Position numbers and translations under genes: made by a program. The notes under the pieces are model-generated. The model was given only the letters and a program-made list of their open reading frames with translations, was not told the DNA's origin and did no database searches. From contig NZ_FNHI01000014.1 in assembly GCF_900103455.1 (NCBI RefSeq), forward strand, positions 62,001 through 126,000: a DNA stretch of 64,000 nt. The letters are read 5' to 3'. This stretch comes from Streptomyces wuyuanensis (GTDB taxonomy: Bacteria; Actinomycetota; Actinomycetes; Streptomycetales; Streptomycetaceae). Positions 26,038 to 33,165 of this stretch are shown in pieces (positions within the stretch are counted from its first letter, which is position 1; the number at the start of each line of letters is the position of its first letter).

Positions 26038-26841
26038 ATGTCCGAGCTCATTGAGATCACGACCAACGCCGTCACCGACCCGACCGCCCCGGTCGGCAGC
26101 GAAGCCAACCCGATCCCCATCCGCGTTCCGCAGCCCGCCCCGGACCCGGCCGACGTCGCCATGGCTAACCTGCCCATCGCTGCTGACCACCACCTCGCCG
26201 AGTTCAGCCGCAACGCCGACTTCTCCGCGAACCTGGACCCGGCCACGCGTCAGCTCGTGAACGAAGCGTCCTCGGCCCTTCGGCGCACGATCGGCATCGC
26301 CGACGTCGCCGCCGCGCAGGCTGACGGTTACCTCCGCGACGACACCATGTTCCCGGCTGGCCGCGAGCGACTCGCCCGCGAGACCACCGACAAGGCGCAG
26401 AGCGATATCGCCGCCGCGTTCGAGGAAGCCGACGTCCGCCTGGAGGTTGCCCAGGCGTCGCTGTACGAGGCTGCGCGCCCGACCATGCCCAATGGCGAGG
26501 CCGGTACGGCGCGTCAGGACGCGGTCATGATCCTGGACGGTGCCCGTTCGGGCGGTCCGAGTGCGCTCGTGGATGCCGTCCGGCAGCTCGCCCGGCGGGA
26601 CGACGCGGTCGGCGCTCTCGTGGCCGGTCCGTGGCTGTCCGACTACATGGCCGCGCGCGGCGTCGACGGCGACCTTCGCCCGGCGGTGGTGAACGCCGTT
26701 CGCGCTGCGGTCATCGACACGGCGGCGCGTTCCGGCGACCGGAAGCGCTCGGCTGCGGGACGGACGTCCCAGGCCCTCACGTCGGTCCAGAAGGCCCGTG
26801 CAGCTGCTTCGACGTACACGCGGCTGAAGCTCGGCCGCTGA
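26038..26841 (+). CDS. Helical protein of the element, unknown
   Basis: A 267-residue acidic protein starting MSELIEITTNAVTDPTAPVG, with AAGGAG upstream. After an unstructured head it is nearly all helix and alanine-rich (KAQSDIAAAFEEADVRLEVAQASLYEAARP), ending in a basic tail (SGDRKRSAAGRTSQALTSVQKARAAASTYTRLKLGR). It resembles in style the small structural or scaffold-like proteins of phages, but I recognise no family. It is the last gene before a terminator. Confidence 0.6.
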   Translation: MSELIEITTNAVTDPTAPVGSEANPIPIRVPQPAPDPADVAMANLPIAADHHLAEFSRNADFSANLDPATRQLVNEASSALRRTIGIADVAAAQADGYLRDDTMFPAGRERLARETTDKAQSDIAAAFEEADVRLEVAQASLYEAARPTMPNGEAGTARQDAVMILDGARSGGPSALVDAVRQLARRDDAVGALVAGPWLSDYMAARGVDGDLRPAVVNAVRAAVIDTAARSGDRKRSAAGRTSQALTSVQKARAAASTYTRLKLGR

Positions 26842-26860
26842 CATCAGCCGGCTGGGGGTA

Positions 26861-26886
26861 GGCCGCCCGCGTAGGGATGGGTGGCC
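26861..26886 (+). terminator. Hairpin after the 26.0 kb gene
   Basis: GGCCGCCC pairs with GGGTGGCC 19 bases past the stop and is followed by TTCCCC. It separates the first small-gene operon from the next gene. Confidence 0.5.
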
Positions 26887-26914
26887 TTCCCCGTCCGGTG
26901 TCCAGGAAGGACCC

Positions 26915-27178
26915 ATGAGCGACGACCCTTTGACCATCATCGCTCGGTACTTGGTACCGCCGCGTGACCCAGACTTCGCCGCCGCGATGCGCATCGCCGA
27001 TGCGTTGGTACGTGGCGATGACCCGCCCGCCGCCGATTGGTTCGCGTTCGAGGGCCGACGTGCCCGCGTCGTCCACCTCATCGCCAATCAGATCCAGATG
27101 CCGACCGACAGCGACCGCGCGCTCGTGTACGGGGCGTTGGCCGACCTCCGCGCGATGGTCTGCGACGACGCAGCGTGA
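26915..27178 (+). CDS. Small acidic protein of the element, unknown
   Basis: An 87-residue protein (MSDDPLTIIARYLVPPRDPDF), with AGGAAGG before the ATG. It is helical and acidic, with no motif that I recognise. It lies 119 bases upstream of the terminase-like gene; the gap between contains an A/T-rich stretch (CTATCTATTTCAAAGTTGAA) that may be a promoter for that gene. Confidence 0.55.
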   Translation: MSDDPLTIIARYLVPPRDPDFAAAMRIADALVRGDDPPAADWFAFEGRRARVVHLIANQIQMPTDSDRALVYGALADLRAMVCDDAA

Positions 27179-27297
27179 CGAGCGACCTGGGGGCTGACCC
27201 CTCCGGCCACGGGGACAGGAAGCGCGGGGGAGGGGCTTCCCAGGTCCGCTATCTATTTCAAAGTTGAACTACCACCTTCCGTAAGGAGGCAACGCCT

Positions 27298-27645
27298 ATG
27301 GGTACTCGCCCAGGTGCGCAGCGGGGCGGGTACGTACCGCGCGCCGCGAAGACCATCCGCCGTCTCGCGATGGACCACGGCTACCCCGTCCCCGACCTGC
27401 CGCCCGTCAAGGAGTGGACCGACTACGAGCAGTCCCTCTGGGCTGCGTACTGGCAGTCCCCGCAAGCCGCCTGCTGGGGTGACGAGCTGCGCCCGGTCGT
27501 CGCCGCGCTGGTGACGCTGCAAGCGAAGCAGATGGTCTCCAGCATCGCCGCCCACGAGTCCAAGTTCGTCGCCGACACCCTTGATTCGCTCGGCGTCACG
27601 CCTACGGCGATGGCCCGACTCGGCTGGGAGCTCGAAGATGACTGA
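27298..27645 (+). CDS. Phage terminase small subunit-like protein
   Basis: A 115-residue protein with AAGGAGG before its ATG. Two features recall actinophage small terminases: the tryptophan-rich block EWTDYEQSLWAAYWQSPQA (residues 39-57, with SPQA at 54-57) and the C-terminal LGVTPTAMARLGW (98-110), which matches the usual LGLTPxxxxxLRW-type end. A basic N-terminal third (RAAKTIRRLA) could bind DNA. Small terminase recognises the packaging site; in phage satellites such as staphylococcal pathogenicity islands a private copy redirects helper packaging. No large subunit is in the window. The family assignment is by eye and needs profile confirmation. Confidence 0.5.
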   Translation: MGTRPGAQRGGYVPRAAKTIRRLAMDHGYPVPDLPPVKEWTDYEQSLWAAYWQSPQAACWGDELRPVVAALVTLQAKQMVSSIAAHESKFVADTLDSLGVTPTAMARLGWELEDD

Positions 27646-27877
27646 CCGACGCGCAGGCAAGAAGCCGAAGCCGGAGCGGGGCGGCGACAGCAACCTGTGC
27701 CCGCAGCACCGGCGCTACGTGTACCGAGGTACGACGTGCCAGTGGTGCGCAGCCGGATACCCCGCTATCGCCGAAAACCAGATGGTCACCATGAAGGGCG
27801 AGATCGTCGAAGTCGCGTCTGCCGAGGTCCACGCAAACGGCGACGACCTCCGCGCGCGAATCGCCGACCTCGCCTGA
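27638..27877 (+). CDS. Small zinc-finger-like protein
   Basis: A 79-residue protein whose ATG overlaps the terminase-like stop by eight bases, so it is coupled to it. CPQHRRYVYRGTTCQWC gives a C-x2-H ... C-x2-C arrangement suited to one zinc. The N-terminus is lysine-rich (RRAGKKPKPERGG). It may be a DNA-contact partner of the preceding protein; no family is assigned. Confidence 0.6.
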   Translation: MTDRRAGKKPKPERGGDSNLCPQHRRYVYRGTTCQWCAAGYPAIAENQMVTMKGEIVEVASAEVHANGDDLRARIADLA

Positions 27878-27973
27878 GCAGGCCCGCGTGACCCTGCACA
27901 CAAGGTCCTCCCAGGACCGGTCTCCGTGTCTCACGGTTCCCGCGCCATTGTCTGACGCACCCCGGAGGCCCGC

Positions 27974-28228
27974 ATGACCGAACGCCGCATCGCCGCCCGC
28001 ATCGATGACGAGATCTCCGCCATGGTCGACGAACTGACCGCCGGTGGAGACACGAACCCGTCTGACGTTCTCCGCGCCGCCCTGCGCATGTACTACGGCG
28101 TCTCACGCCGTGCCTGGGCCATACGCGACGGCGACGACCTGCGCCCGGCAGTGATCGGGTTCTCCGTCGACCCGTCCAACGCCCACCAGCTGACGCCGGT
28201 GCTGCTCCGCCGGAACGCACGGGCGTAA
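27974..28228 (+). CDS. Ribbon-helix-helix-type small regulator
   Basis: An 84-residue protein (GGAGG before the ATG). MTERRIAARIDDEISAMVDELTAGGDTNPSDVLRAAL has a basic beta strand, helix, turn and helix, as in CopG/Arc-type proteins. The C-terminal half (VIGFSVDPSNAHQLTPVLL) is a small unknown addition. It is likely an autoregulator or the antitoxin half of a lost pair. A strong terminator follows it. Confidence 0.6.
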   Translation: MTERRIAARIDDEISAMVDELTAGGDTNPSDVLRAALRMYYGVSRRAWAIRDGDDLRPAVIGFSVDPSNAHQLTPVLLRRNARA

Positions 28229-28238
28229 GACATCCCAA

Positions 28239-28285
28239 GGCCCCGTTGGGCGTCGTTTACACGCGACGTCTGACGGGGCCCTTTT
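28239..28285 (+). terminator. Strong intrinsic terminator with nested stem
   Basis: GGCCCCGT pairs with ACGGGGCC and is followed by CTTTTGCG; an inner CGTCG/CGACG stem lies within the loop. Confidence 0.75.
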
Positions 28286-28380
28286 GCGTTGTCCGACGCC
28301 GCCCCGGCTGCGTCCGCGCCCCGCGTTGGCCGAAACCGCACCCTTGACCGCCTCAGTCGCGCGGGAGGAGGTTCGTAGAA

Positions 28381-28391
28381 GTCTGTGCAAC
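28381..28391 (+). promoter_or_regulatory. GTGCAA motif upstream of the DUF6879 cassette
   Basis: TCTGTGCAAC at 28382-28391 recurs exactly at 30029-30038, upstream of the 30107 gene. Two promoters in the cassette share it, so it may be the operator of the XRE/DUF5753 regulator encoded between them. Confidence 0.45.
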
Positions 28392-28413
28392 CCGCAGGAC
28401 CACGGAGGGGATC

Positions 28414-28656
28414 ATGGCGCTACGGTTCATCGCGAAGGACCCGAACACGGACGGGGCGAACTGTCCGACGGTTTGGGTGGACGAGGAGAAGCAAGAGCTT
28501 GTGTTCCAGGGGTGGACGGTCGACGACGGCACGCGCGCTGAGTGCCTGAAGACGGGTCCCATCCCCGACAGTGAGACCGTTGTGCGGCTGCCGATGCGCA
28601 TGGTCGCCGCTATCCGGGAGGCATGCGATGCCGCAGACGGCACCGCCGTTCGCTGA
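28414..28656 (+). CDS. Small conserved streptomycete protein preceding DUF6879
   Basis: An 80-residue protein starting MALRFIAKDPNTDGANCPTVW. The pattern, with PTVWVDEEKQELVFQGW and ETVVRLPMRMVAAIREAC, is one that I recall as a recurrent partner directly upstream of DUF6879 and XRE/DUF5753 genes in streptomycetes. It overlaps the next gene by 29 bases. Function is unknown. Confidence 0.7.
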   Translation: MALRFIAKDPNTDGANCPTVWVDEEKQELVFQGWTVDDGTRAECLKTGPIPDSETVVRLPMRMVAAIREACDAADGTAVR

Positions 28657-29152
28657 GCTGCTGGCGAACTGCCAGAGGTCCGCCGTGCATCTGGAGATGC
28701 GCGACTTCTACGACGACCCCGACGAGGCTCCTCGCGTCGCCGCGTGGAAGGCGGGGCACCGACCGGACCCGAACGACCGCGCGTCCTGGTGGCGGCCGTG
28801 GCTGGACATGGTGGCCGAGACGGTCGTCCGTGGCGTAGTCATCCGGCGTGCCCGGATCGTCTCGGAGCCCGTCAGCGAGTACACGCGCTATCTGTACGAC
28901 GGCACGTTCACGAACGTCGCCGCCGGTGAGCAGATCCGCTGGCTGCCGCGCCGGAACGCGTCTGACCTGAGTCTGCCGGGCAACGACTTCTGGGTCTTCG
29001 ATGACCAGCTGGTCCGGTTCGGCTACTTCTCCGGCGACGGCGCGTACCTCGGCGACGAGGTCGACGACCGCCCGGCCGTCGCCAAGCTCTGCTCGTCGGC
29101 GTTCGAAGCCGTCTGGGAGCGCGCCATCCCGCACGACCGCTACAAGATCTGA
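28628..29152 (+). CDS. DUF6879 family protein
   Basis: A 174-residue protein (ATG 28628). It shows the DUF6879 landmarks CQRSAVHLEMRDFY, WWRPWLDMVAETV, RRARIVSEPVSEYTRYLYD, IRWLPRRNASDLSLPGNDFWVFDDQLVRF and a final VWERAIPH. These proteins are encoded beside Scr1/DUF5753 XRE regulators throughout Streptomyces; the biochemical role is unknown. It ends 15 bases before the regulator. Confidence 0.75.
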   Translation: MPQTAPPFAELLANCQRSAVHLEMRDFYDDPDEAPRVAAWKAGHRPDPNDRASWWRPWLDMVAETVVRGVVIRRARIVSEPVSEYTRYLYDGTFTNVAAGEQIRWLPRRNASDLSLPGNDFWVFDDQLVRFGYFSGDGAYLGDEVDDRPAVAKLCSSAFEAVWERAIPHDRYKI

Positions 29153-29167
29153 GGCACCACACCACCG

Positions 29168-30016
29168 ATGGCCCGCTCCCCGTCATCCAGCGTCCAGGCC
29201 GCCCGCGAGGCGTTGGCTGCCCGCCTACGGGAGATCCGCCTGGATGCTGGGCTGACGGCTCGGGAGATCGCCCTACGAGCCGGCTGGCACCCGTCCAAGT
29301 CCTCCCGCATCGAGAACGCCGTCACCCCGCCGTCTGACGCCGACATCCGGGCATGGTGCAACATCTGCGGCGCGGACGAGCAAGCCGCCGATCTGATCGC
29401 CGCGTCCCGCTCGGCCGAGTCGATGTACGTCGAGTGGAAACGGCTCCAGCGCACTGGGCTGCGGCGACTCCAAGAGTCCTACGTGCCGTTGTTCAAGCGC
29501 ACCCGCACGTTTCGGATCTACTGCTCCAACGTCGTGCCCGGGCTGCTCCAGACGCCCGCCTACGCAACCGCGCTGCTGTCTGAGATCACGGCCTTCCGCG
29601 AGGCCCCGAACGACGTAGCTGAAGCCGTCGCCGCGCGCATGGACCGCTCACGTGTCTTGCGCGAGGGTGATCACCGGTTCGCGATCCTCGTCGAGGAAGC
29701 CGTCTTGCGGTACCGCATGGGCAACGCCGAGGTGATGGCCGGGCAGCTCGGACACCTGCTCTCGATCATGTCGCTCCCGGCGGTCTCGCTCGGCGTCGTG
29801 CCGTTCTCGGCCGAACGGGGCATGTGGCCGCTGGAGACGTTCTCCATCTACGACGCCGAGCAAGCTCAGGTCGAGCTGCTGACGGCGGCCGTCACGGTCA
29901 CGGCCCCGTCCGAGGTCGCGCAGTACGCCAAGGCGTTCAGCCGCGCGGCCGACCTTGCCGTCTACGGCACCCATGCGCGGGCGCTGATCGCGGACGCCAT
30001 AGCCGCGCTCGGCTAG
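29168..30016 (+). CDS. XRE-family regulator with DUF5753 (Scr1-type) domain
   Basis: A 282-residue regulator. The helix-turn-helix is in residues 18-55 (LRLDAGLTAREIALRAGWHPSKSSRIENAVTPPSDADI, with one or two residues of uncertainty). The DUF5753 domain follows, with YCSNVVPGLLQTPAYATALL, ILVEEAVLRYRMG and VPFSAERGMWPLETFSIYD. Relatives include WhiJ- and AbaA-locus regulators that control development and antibiotic production together with small partner proteins. In the element it may govern the cassette through the repeated GTGCAA motifs; whether it also acts as a phage-type repressor is unknown. Confidence 0.8.
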   Translation: MARSPSSSVQAAREALAARLREIRLDAGLTAREIALRAGWHPSKSSRIENAVTPPSDADIRAWCNICGADEQAADLIAASRSAESMYVEWKRLQRTGLRRLQESYVPLFKRTRTFRIYCSNVVPGLLQTPAYATALLSEITAFREAPNDVAEAVAARMDRSRVLREGDHRFAILVEEAVLRYRMGNAEVMAGQLGHLLSIMSLPAVSLGVVPFSAERGMWPLETFSIYDAEQAQVELLTAAVTVTAPSEVAQYAKAFSRAADLAVYGTHARALIADAIAALG

Positions 30017-30021
30017 GTCGC

Positions 30022-30037
30022 GTGCAATTCTGTGCAA
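30022..30037 (+). promoter_or_regulatory. Paired GTGCAA motifs upstream of the second small-gene pair
   Basis: GTGCAA occurs at 30022-30027 and again at 30032-30037, one helical turn apart. The second copy is part of the TCTGTGCAAC shared with 28382. This is the probable operator of the XRE/DUF5753 protein. Confidence 0.5.
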
Positions 30038-30106
30038 CTTCGTGGATGCCCTGCCTGGCTGGTTCTTAGCGTGGTCGGCATGGTGCGCACGAGACGAGGG
30101 GGCACG

Positions 30107-30310
30107 GTGACCGAACCCACGCGGTATTCCACTCCGCCTGTAGAGCTGCCTATCGAGAGGTGGCTGCTGGACTGCTCCCCCGCCAACGGCTGTGGCGTGT
30201 GCATGGCTCTGGTGCGGGAGCGTCGGTCCGCCCTGGACCGTGGCGACCAGCGGAAGGCGTACGAAACGAGCGCCGAGATCAGGAACCACCCGCACGGAGG
30301 CCGAGCATGA
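30107..30310 (+). CDS. Small cysteine-containing protein of the regulatory cassette
   Basis: A 67-residue protein (GTG 30107, GAGGGGG upstream): VTEPTRYSTPPVELPIERWL followed by LDCSPANGCGVC, a three-cysteine cluster, and a basic helical end. It is coupled to the next gene (ATGA). Such short proteins accompany DUF5753 regulators; function is unknown. Confidence 0.6.
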   Translation: MTEPTRYSTPPVELPIERWLLDCSPANGCGVCMALVRERRSALDRGDQRKAYETSAEIRNHPHGGRA

Positions 30311-30534
30311 CGCGCGCGGTGCTGCGGTATGTCGAGCACACGATCCAGCACCTCCCAGACGGCGGCGTCACAGCCGAGCTGTTCTGCGTCGCGCACGACT
30401 GTGGCGAGTCCTCCGGCCCGCAAGGTGACCCGGACGACGCTCAGGACTGGGCGCTCAGGCACACCGGGCGTACCGGTCACGACGTGTTCCGGCGCGAGTA
30501 CACCGACCACGCCCGCGTGACGCGGAACGAGTAG
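30307..30534 (+). CDS. DUF7848-like small zinc-ribbon protein
   Basis: A 75-residue protein starting MTRAVLRYVEHTIQHLP. The pattern of two central cysteines (ELFCVAHDCGESS) and the closing HTGRTGHDVFRREYTDHARV is that of the short streptomycete DUF7848 proteins seen beside XRE/DUF5753 genes. It is predicted to bind one metal ion. The role is unknown but probably tied to the regulator. Confidence 0.65.
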   Translation: MTRAVLRYVEHTIQHLPDGGVTAELFCVAHDCGESSGPQGDPDDAQDWALRHTGRTGHDVFRREYTDHARVTRNE

Positions 30535-30601
30535 GCCCCCTGTCCGGCGACGGCGAGCAACGCAGTCGGACGCGCCCGGTACCGCCCCCGTCAGGCCGAT
30601 T

Positions 30602-30634
30602 CCCCCGTCGGCCCGGCGGGGGCTTTCGCGTTTT
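30602..30634 (+). terminator. Terminator after the regulatory cassette
   Basis: CCCCCG pairs with CGGGGG and is followed by CTTTCGCGTTTT. Confidence 0.75.
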
Positions 30635-30719
30635 CCCAGGTCACAGAGCTGCGCTCGCTCCGAGCAGCGTCTTACTTTCGGGCTCTCGCCGGACGGACCG
30701 GCGACGAGGAGGCGACGAC

Positions 30720-31241
30720 ATGGCTAACGCGACGGTGGGCAAGGGCGCGGCGGTACACCTGGTGAAGGCGGACGGGGAGCTCGCGTGCGGGAAGTCTGGC
30801 GACCAGCACGACGCGTCGGACCGCGACGTCACGTGCAAGTCGTGCATGAAGCTCACGGCTGACCTTCCGCCGGTCGAGCCCACCCCGGAGTCGAAGCCCG
30901 CGAAGAAGGCGCGGAAGCCCAAGAAGGCCAAGGCCGACGAGCCCCGCGCCACCGAGCCGCGTACGACCAAGGTCTTCGCTGCGACCAAGCACACCGAGAC
31001 AGCCGTCAGCATCCACGGCGTCCGCTGGGCAGCGGTCGTCCGCGCGACGGGCGCGCTTACGGCGTCCGTGAACTGCGCGGAGTATGGCTTGATGGACGCT
31101 GCCGACAAGTGGATGGCTCTTTGCATTGACCACGGCGAGCAGGAGTTCCACAGCACGCACCGCGACGCGTGGACGGCTCGTCGTCGTCCGCAGGACTGGT
31201 GCGACGGTTGCGCCGCGATCGTGGCGGGAGGCACCGCCTGA
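30720..31241 (+). CDS. Unknown protein with two cysteine pairs and a Lys-rich linker
   Basis: A 173-residue protein (ATG 30720 after GAGGAGG). The N-terminal domain ends in CKSCMKL. A highly charged linker (PAKKARKPKKAKADEPRA) follows, then a C-terminal part with HTETAVSIHGVRWAAVV and a closing CIDHGEQEFHS ... WCDGC pattern. Both ends look like small zinc-bound folds. It is the last gene before the right attachment site. No family is assigned; a DNA- or RNA-binding role is guessed from the charge. Confidence 0.6.
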   Translation: MANATVGKGAAVHLVKADGELACGKSGDQHDASDRDVTCKSCMKLTADLPPVEPTPESKPAKKARKPKKAKADEPRATEPRTTKVFAATKHTETAVSIHGVRWAAVVRATGALTASVNCAEYGLMDAADKWMALCIDHGEQEFHSTHRDAWTARRRPQDWCDGCAAIVAGGTA

Positions 31242-31272
31242 CGCCCGACTAACGCCACGAACGCCTTCGCCA

Positions 31273-31290
31273 CCCCCGGCGGGGGCGTTT
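31273..31290 (+). terminator. Terminator at the right end of the element
   Basis: CCCCC-GGC-GGGGG followed by CGTTTCG closes the last element gene, so the downstream exonuclease needs its own promoter in the 45 bases that follow. Confidence 0.6.
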
Positions 31291-31335
31291 CGTAGTTTGG
31301 GGCGACCAGTCGGCGAGCAGTGCGATCCTGGGCCC

Positions 31336-32280
31336 ATGACGACGCGCCCACGTAAGTGTCTTTTGCTCGATACTTCTTCCCTGTACTTCCGCGCCTACTA
31401 CGGGGTTCCGGACTCCGTGCGCGCCCCCGACGGCACGCCGGTCAACGCCGTGCGCGGGCTGCTCGAGTTCATCACCCGGCTGGTCCAGGACCACCGCCCG
31501 GACGAGCTGGTGGCCTGCATGGACGCGGACTGGCGGCCGCAGTGGCGGGTCGAGCTGATCCCCTCGTACAAGGCGCACCGGGTCGCGGTGGAGACCGAGG
31601 CCGGGCCGGACGAGGAGGAGGTCCCGGACACCCTGTCGCCGCAGGTCCCCGTCATCGAGGAGGTCCTGGACGCGTTCGGCATCGCGCGGGTGGGCGTCGC
31701 GGGATACGAGGCGGACGACGTGATCGGCACGCTCACGGCACGCGCCACGGGCCCGGTCGACATCGTCACCGGCGACCGCGACCTGTACCAGCTCGTGGAC
31801 GACGCCCGCGGGATCCGTGTGCTGTACCCCCTGAAGGGCGTCGGCATGATGCAGGCCACCGACGAGGCGGTGCTCCGCGAGAAGTACGGAGTGGACGGCC
31901 CCGGTTACGCGGACCTCGCACTGCTGCGCGGTGACCCCAGCGACGGGCTGCCCGGGGTGCCGGGCATCGGCGAGAAGACGGCGGCGAAGCTCCTGGCCGC
32001 ACACGGCGACCTGGCCGGGATCATGGCCGCTGTCGACGACCCCGCGTCCGGGCTGACGCCGTCCCAGCGCAAGCGGCTGGACGAGTCGCGGCCCTATGTG
32101 GCGGTCGCCCCGAAGGTGGTCCGGGTCGCGGGCGACGTACCGCTGCCCGCCTTCGATCCGGCCCTGCCGAAGGAGCCCCGCGACCCGGCCGCACTGGAGG
32201 AACTGGCCGCGCGCTGGGGCCTCGGTAGGCCCGTGGGCCGGCTGCGTACGGAGCTGGCGGCCGCGAAACCGCTCGACTGA
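31336..32280 (+). CDS. 5'-3' exonuclease (Pol I N-domain type), 5' end rebuilt by the element
   Basis: A 314-residue FEN-type nuclease: LLLDTSSLYFRAYYGVPDSV, CMDADWRPQWRVELIPSYKAHR, GYEADDVIGTLT, VTGDRDLYQLVDD and the helix-hairpin-helix RGDPSDGLPGVPGIGEKTA, with acidic metal ligands intact. It likely removes RNA primers or flaps in replication and repair. Codons 1-14 (ATG ACG ACG CGC CCA CGT AAG TGT ...) include rare CTT, TTG, GAT, ACT and TCT; from CTG TAC TTC on, codon use is typical of the host. The first 14 codons, start and promoter region therefore come from the element, replacing the native 12-codon start left at 21581. Confidence 0.93.
   Translation: MTTRPRKCLLLDTSSLYFRAYYGVPDSVRAPDGTPVNAVRGLLEFITRLVQDHRPDELVACMDADWRPQWRVELIPSYKAHRVAVETEAGPDEEEVPDTLSPQVPVIEEVLDAFGIARVGVAGYEADDVIGTLTARATGPVDIVTGDRDLYQLVDDARGIRVLYPLKGVGMMQATDEAVLREKYGVDGPGYADLALLRGDPSDGLPGVPGIGEKTAAKLLAAHGDLAGIMAAVDDPASGLTPSQRKRLDESRPYVAVAPKVVRVAGDVPLPAFDPALPKEPRDPAALEELAARWGLGRPVGRLRTELAAAKPLD
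31378..31379 (+). other. attR crossover core (TC)
   Basis: The partner of the left core at 21614-21615. Codon style changes from element to host immediately after this TC. Confidence 0.6.
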
Positions 32281-32288
32281 GGTGTTAA

Positions 32289-32304
32289 CTTAGGCAAGCC
32301 TAAG
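32289..32304. promoter_or_regulatory. Iron box (DmdR1/DtxR-type operator)
   Basis: CTTAGGCAAGCCTAAG is a perfect palindrome and matches the streptomycete iron-box core TTAGG...CCTAA. It sits 24 bases before the siderophore-interacting protein start. Confidence 0.9.
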
Positions 32305-32328
32305 CACCTAGAGTCAGGGGAGACCGCC

Positions 32329-33165
32329 GTGGCAGAGACAGCCGCCCGCAGGGCACCGCAGGTCCATGAGGCGCGGGTGCTGCGTACGGAACGGATCACC
32401 CCGCACATGGTGCGGCTCGTCCTCGGCGGCGAGGGACTGGCGTCGTTCGCCCCGGAGGGGTTCACGGACCACTACGTGAAGGTCGTCTTCCCGGTGCCCG
32501 GCGTGGCGTATCCCGAGCCGTTCGACATGGCCCGCATCCGCGAGGAACTCCCCCGCGACCAGTGGCCGAGCAATCGCACGTACACCGTCCGCTCCTGGGA
32601 CGCCGTCCACCGCGAGCTCGTCATCGACTTCGTCGTCCACGGCGACGAGGGTCTCGCGGGGCCGTGGGCGGCCCGTGTGCGGCCCGGTGAGACGGTGCGG
32701 CTGCTGGGCCCCGGCGGTGGCTACGCCCCGGACCCGGCGGCGGACTGGCATCTGCTCGCGGGTGACGAGAGCGCGCTTCCGGCCATCGCCGCCTCGCTGG
32801 AGCACATGCCGGTGGGCGCCCGGGTCCATGCCTTCGTCGAGATCTCCGGTCCCGAGGAGGAGCAGAAGATCGCCACGCCTGACGGGGTGACCGTCACCTG
32901 GCTCCACCGGGGTGCCCGTCCCGTCGGCGAGGCACTGATCGCCGCGGTGCGCGACCTGGACTTCCCCGAGGGGGTCGTGCACGCGTTCGTCCACGGCGAG
33001 GCGGGCGCGGTGCGCGAACTGCGCCGCCACCTCCGGCTGGAGCGGGGCGTCCCGCGCGAGCGGCTGTCCATCTCGGGTTACTGGCGCCTGGGCAAGTCCG
33101 ACGAGGCCTGGCGCGAGATCAAGCGCGACTGGAACGCGGAAGTGGAGCGCGAGCAGGAGGCGTAG
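32329..33165 (+). CDS. Siderophore-interacting protein (FAD-dependent ferric-siderophore reductase)
   Basis: A 278-residue SIP-family reductase. The FAD domain has RTERITPHMVRLVLGGEGL and the FAD-binding RTYTVRSWD. The NAD(P)H domain has GDESALPAIAASLEHMPVG, and the family signature SGYWRLGKSDEAWREIKRDW closes the protein. It should release iron from imported siderophores in the cytoplasm by reduction. The GTG start follows an iron box, so it is expected to be derepressed under iron limitation. Confidence 0.92.
   Translation: MAETAARRAPQVHEARVLRTERITPHMVRLVLGGEGLASFAPEGFTDHYVKVVFPVPGVAYPEPFDMARIREELPRDQWPSNRTYTVRSWDAVHRELVIDFVVHGDEGLAGPWAARVRPGETVRLLGPGGGYAPDPAADWHLLAGDESALPAIAASLEHMPVGARVHAFVEISGPEEEQKIATPDGVTVTWLHRGARPVGEALIAAVRDLDFPEGVVHAFVHGEAGAVRELRRHLRLERGVPRERLSISGYWRLGKSDEAWREIKRDWNAEVEREQEA

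Larger units (their letters stand above)
21614..31379 (+). mobile_element. Integrative element with large serine integrase inserted in the exonuclease gene
   Basis: The two boundaries are defined by the split exonuclease frame. Host codons end at TCG (21614-21616) on the left, and host codons resume after TCC (31378-31380) on the right; both share the dinucleotide TC as the probable crossover core. The length is about 9.76 kb. It carries an integrase, a large inverted repeat, a candidate initiator, a terminase-small-subunit-like protein, an XRE/DUF5753 cassette and small unknown genes. Codon use is less G/C-biased than in the flanks. No FtsK-like transfer ATPase, RepSA/RepAM-type initiator, large terminase or capsid gene is seen, so it is neither a typical streptomycete conjugative element nor a whole prophage. 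Confidence 0.85.

Noticed and set aside
21614..31379. A pSAM2/SLP1-type conjugative element
   Set aside because: No tyrosine integrase, RepSA/prim-pol initiator, FtsK-like TraB or spread genes are present.
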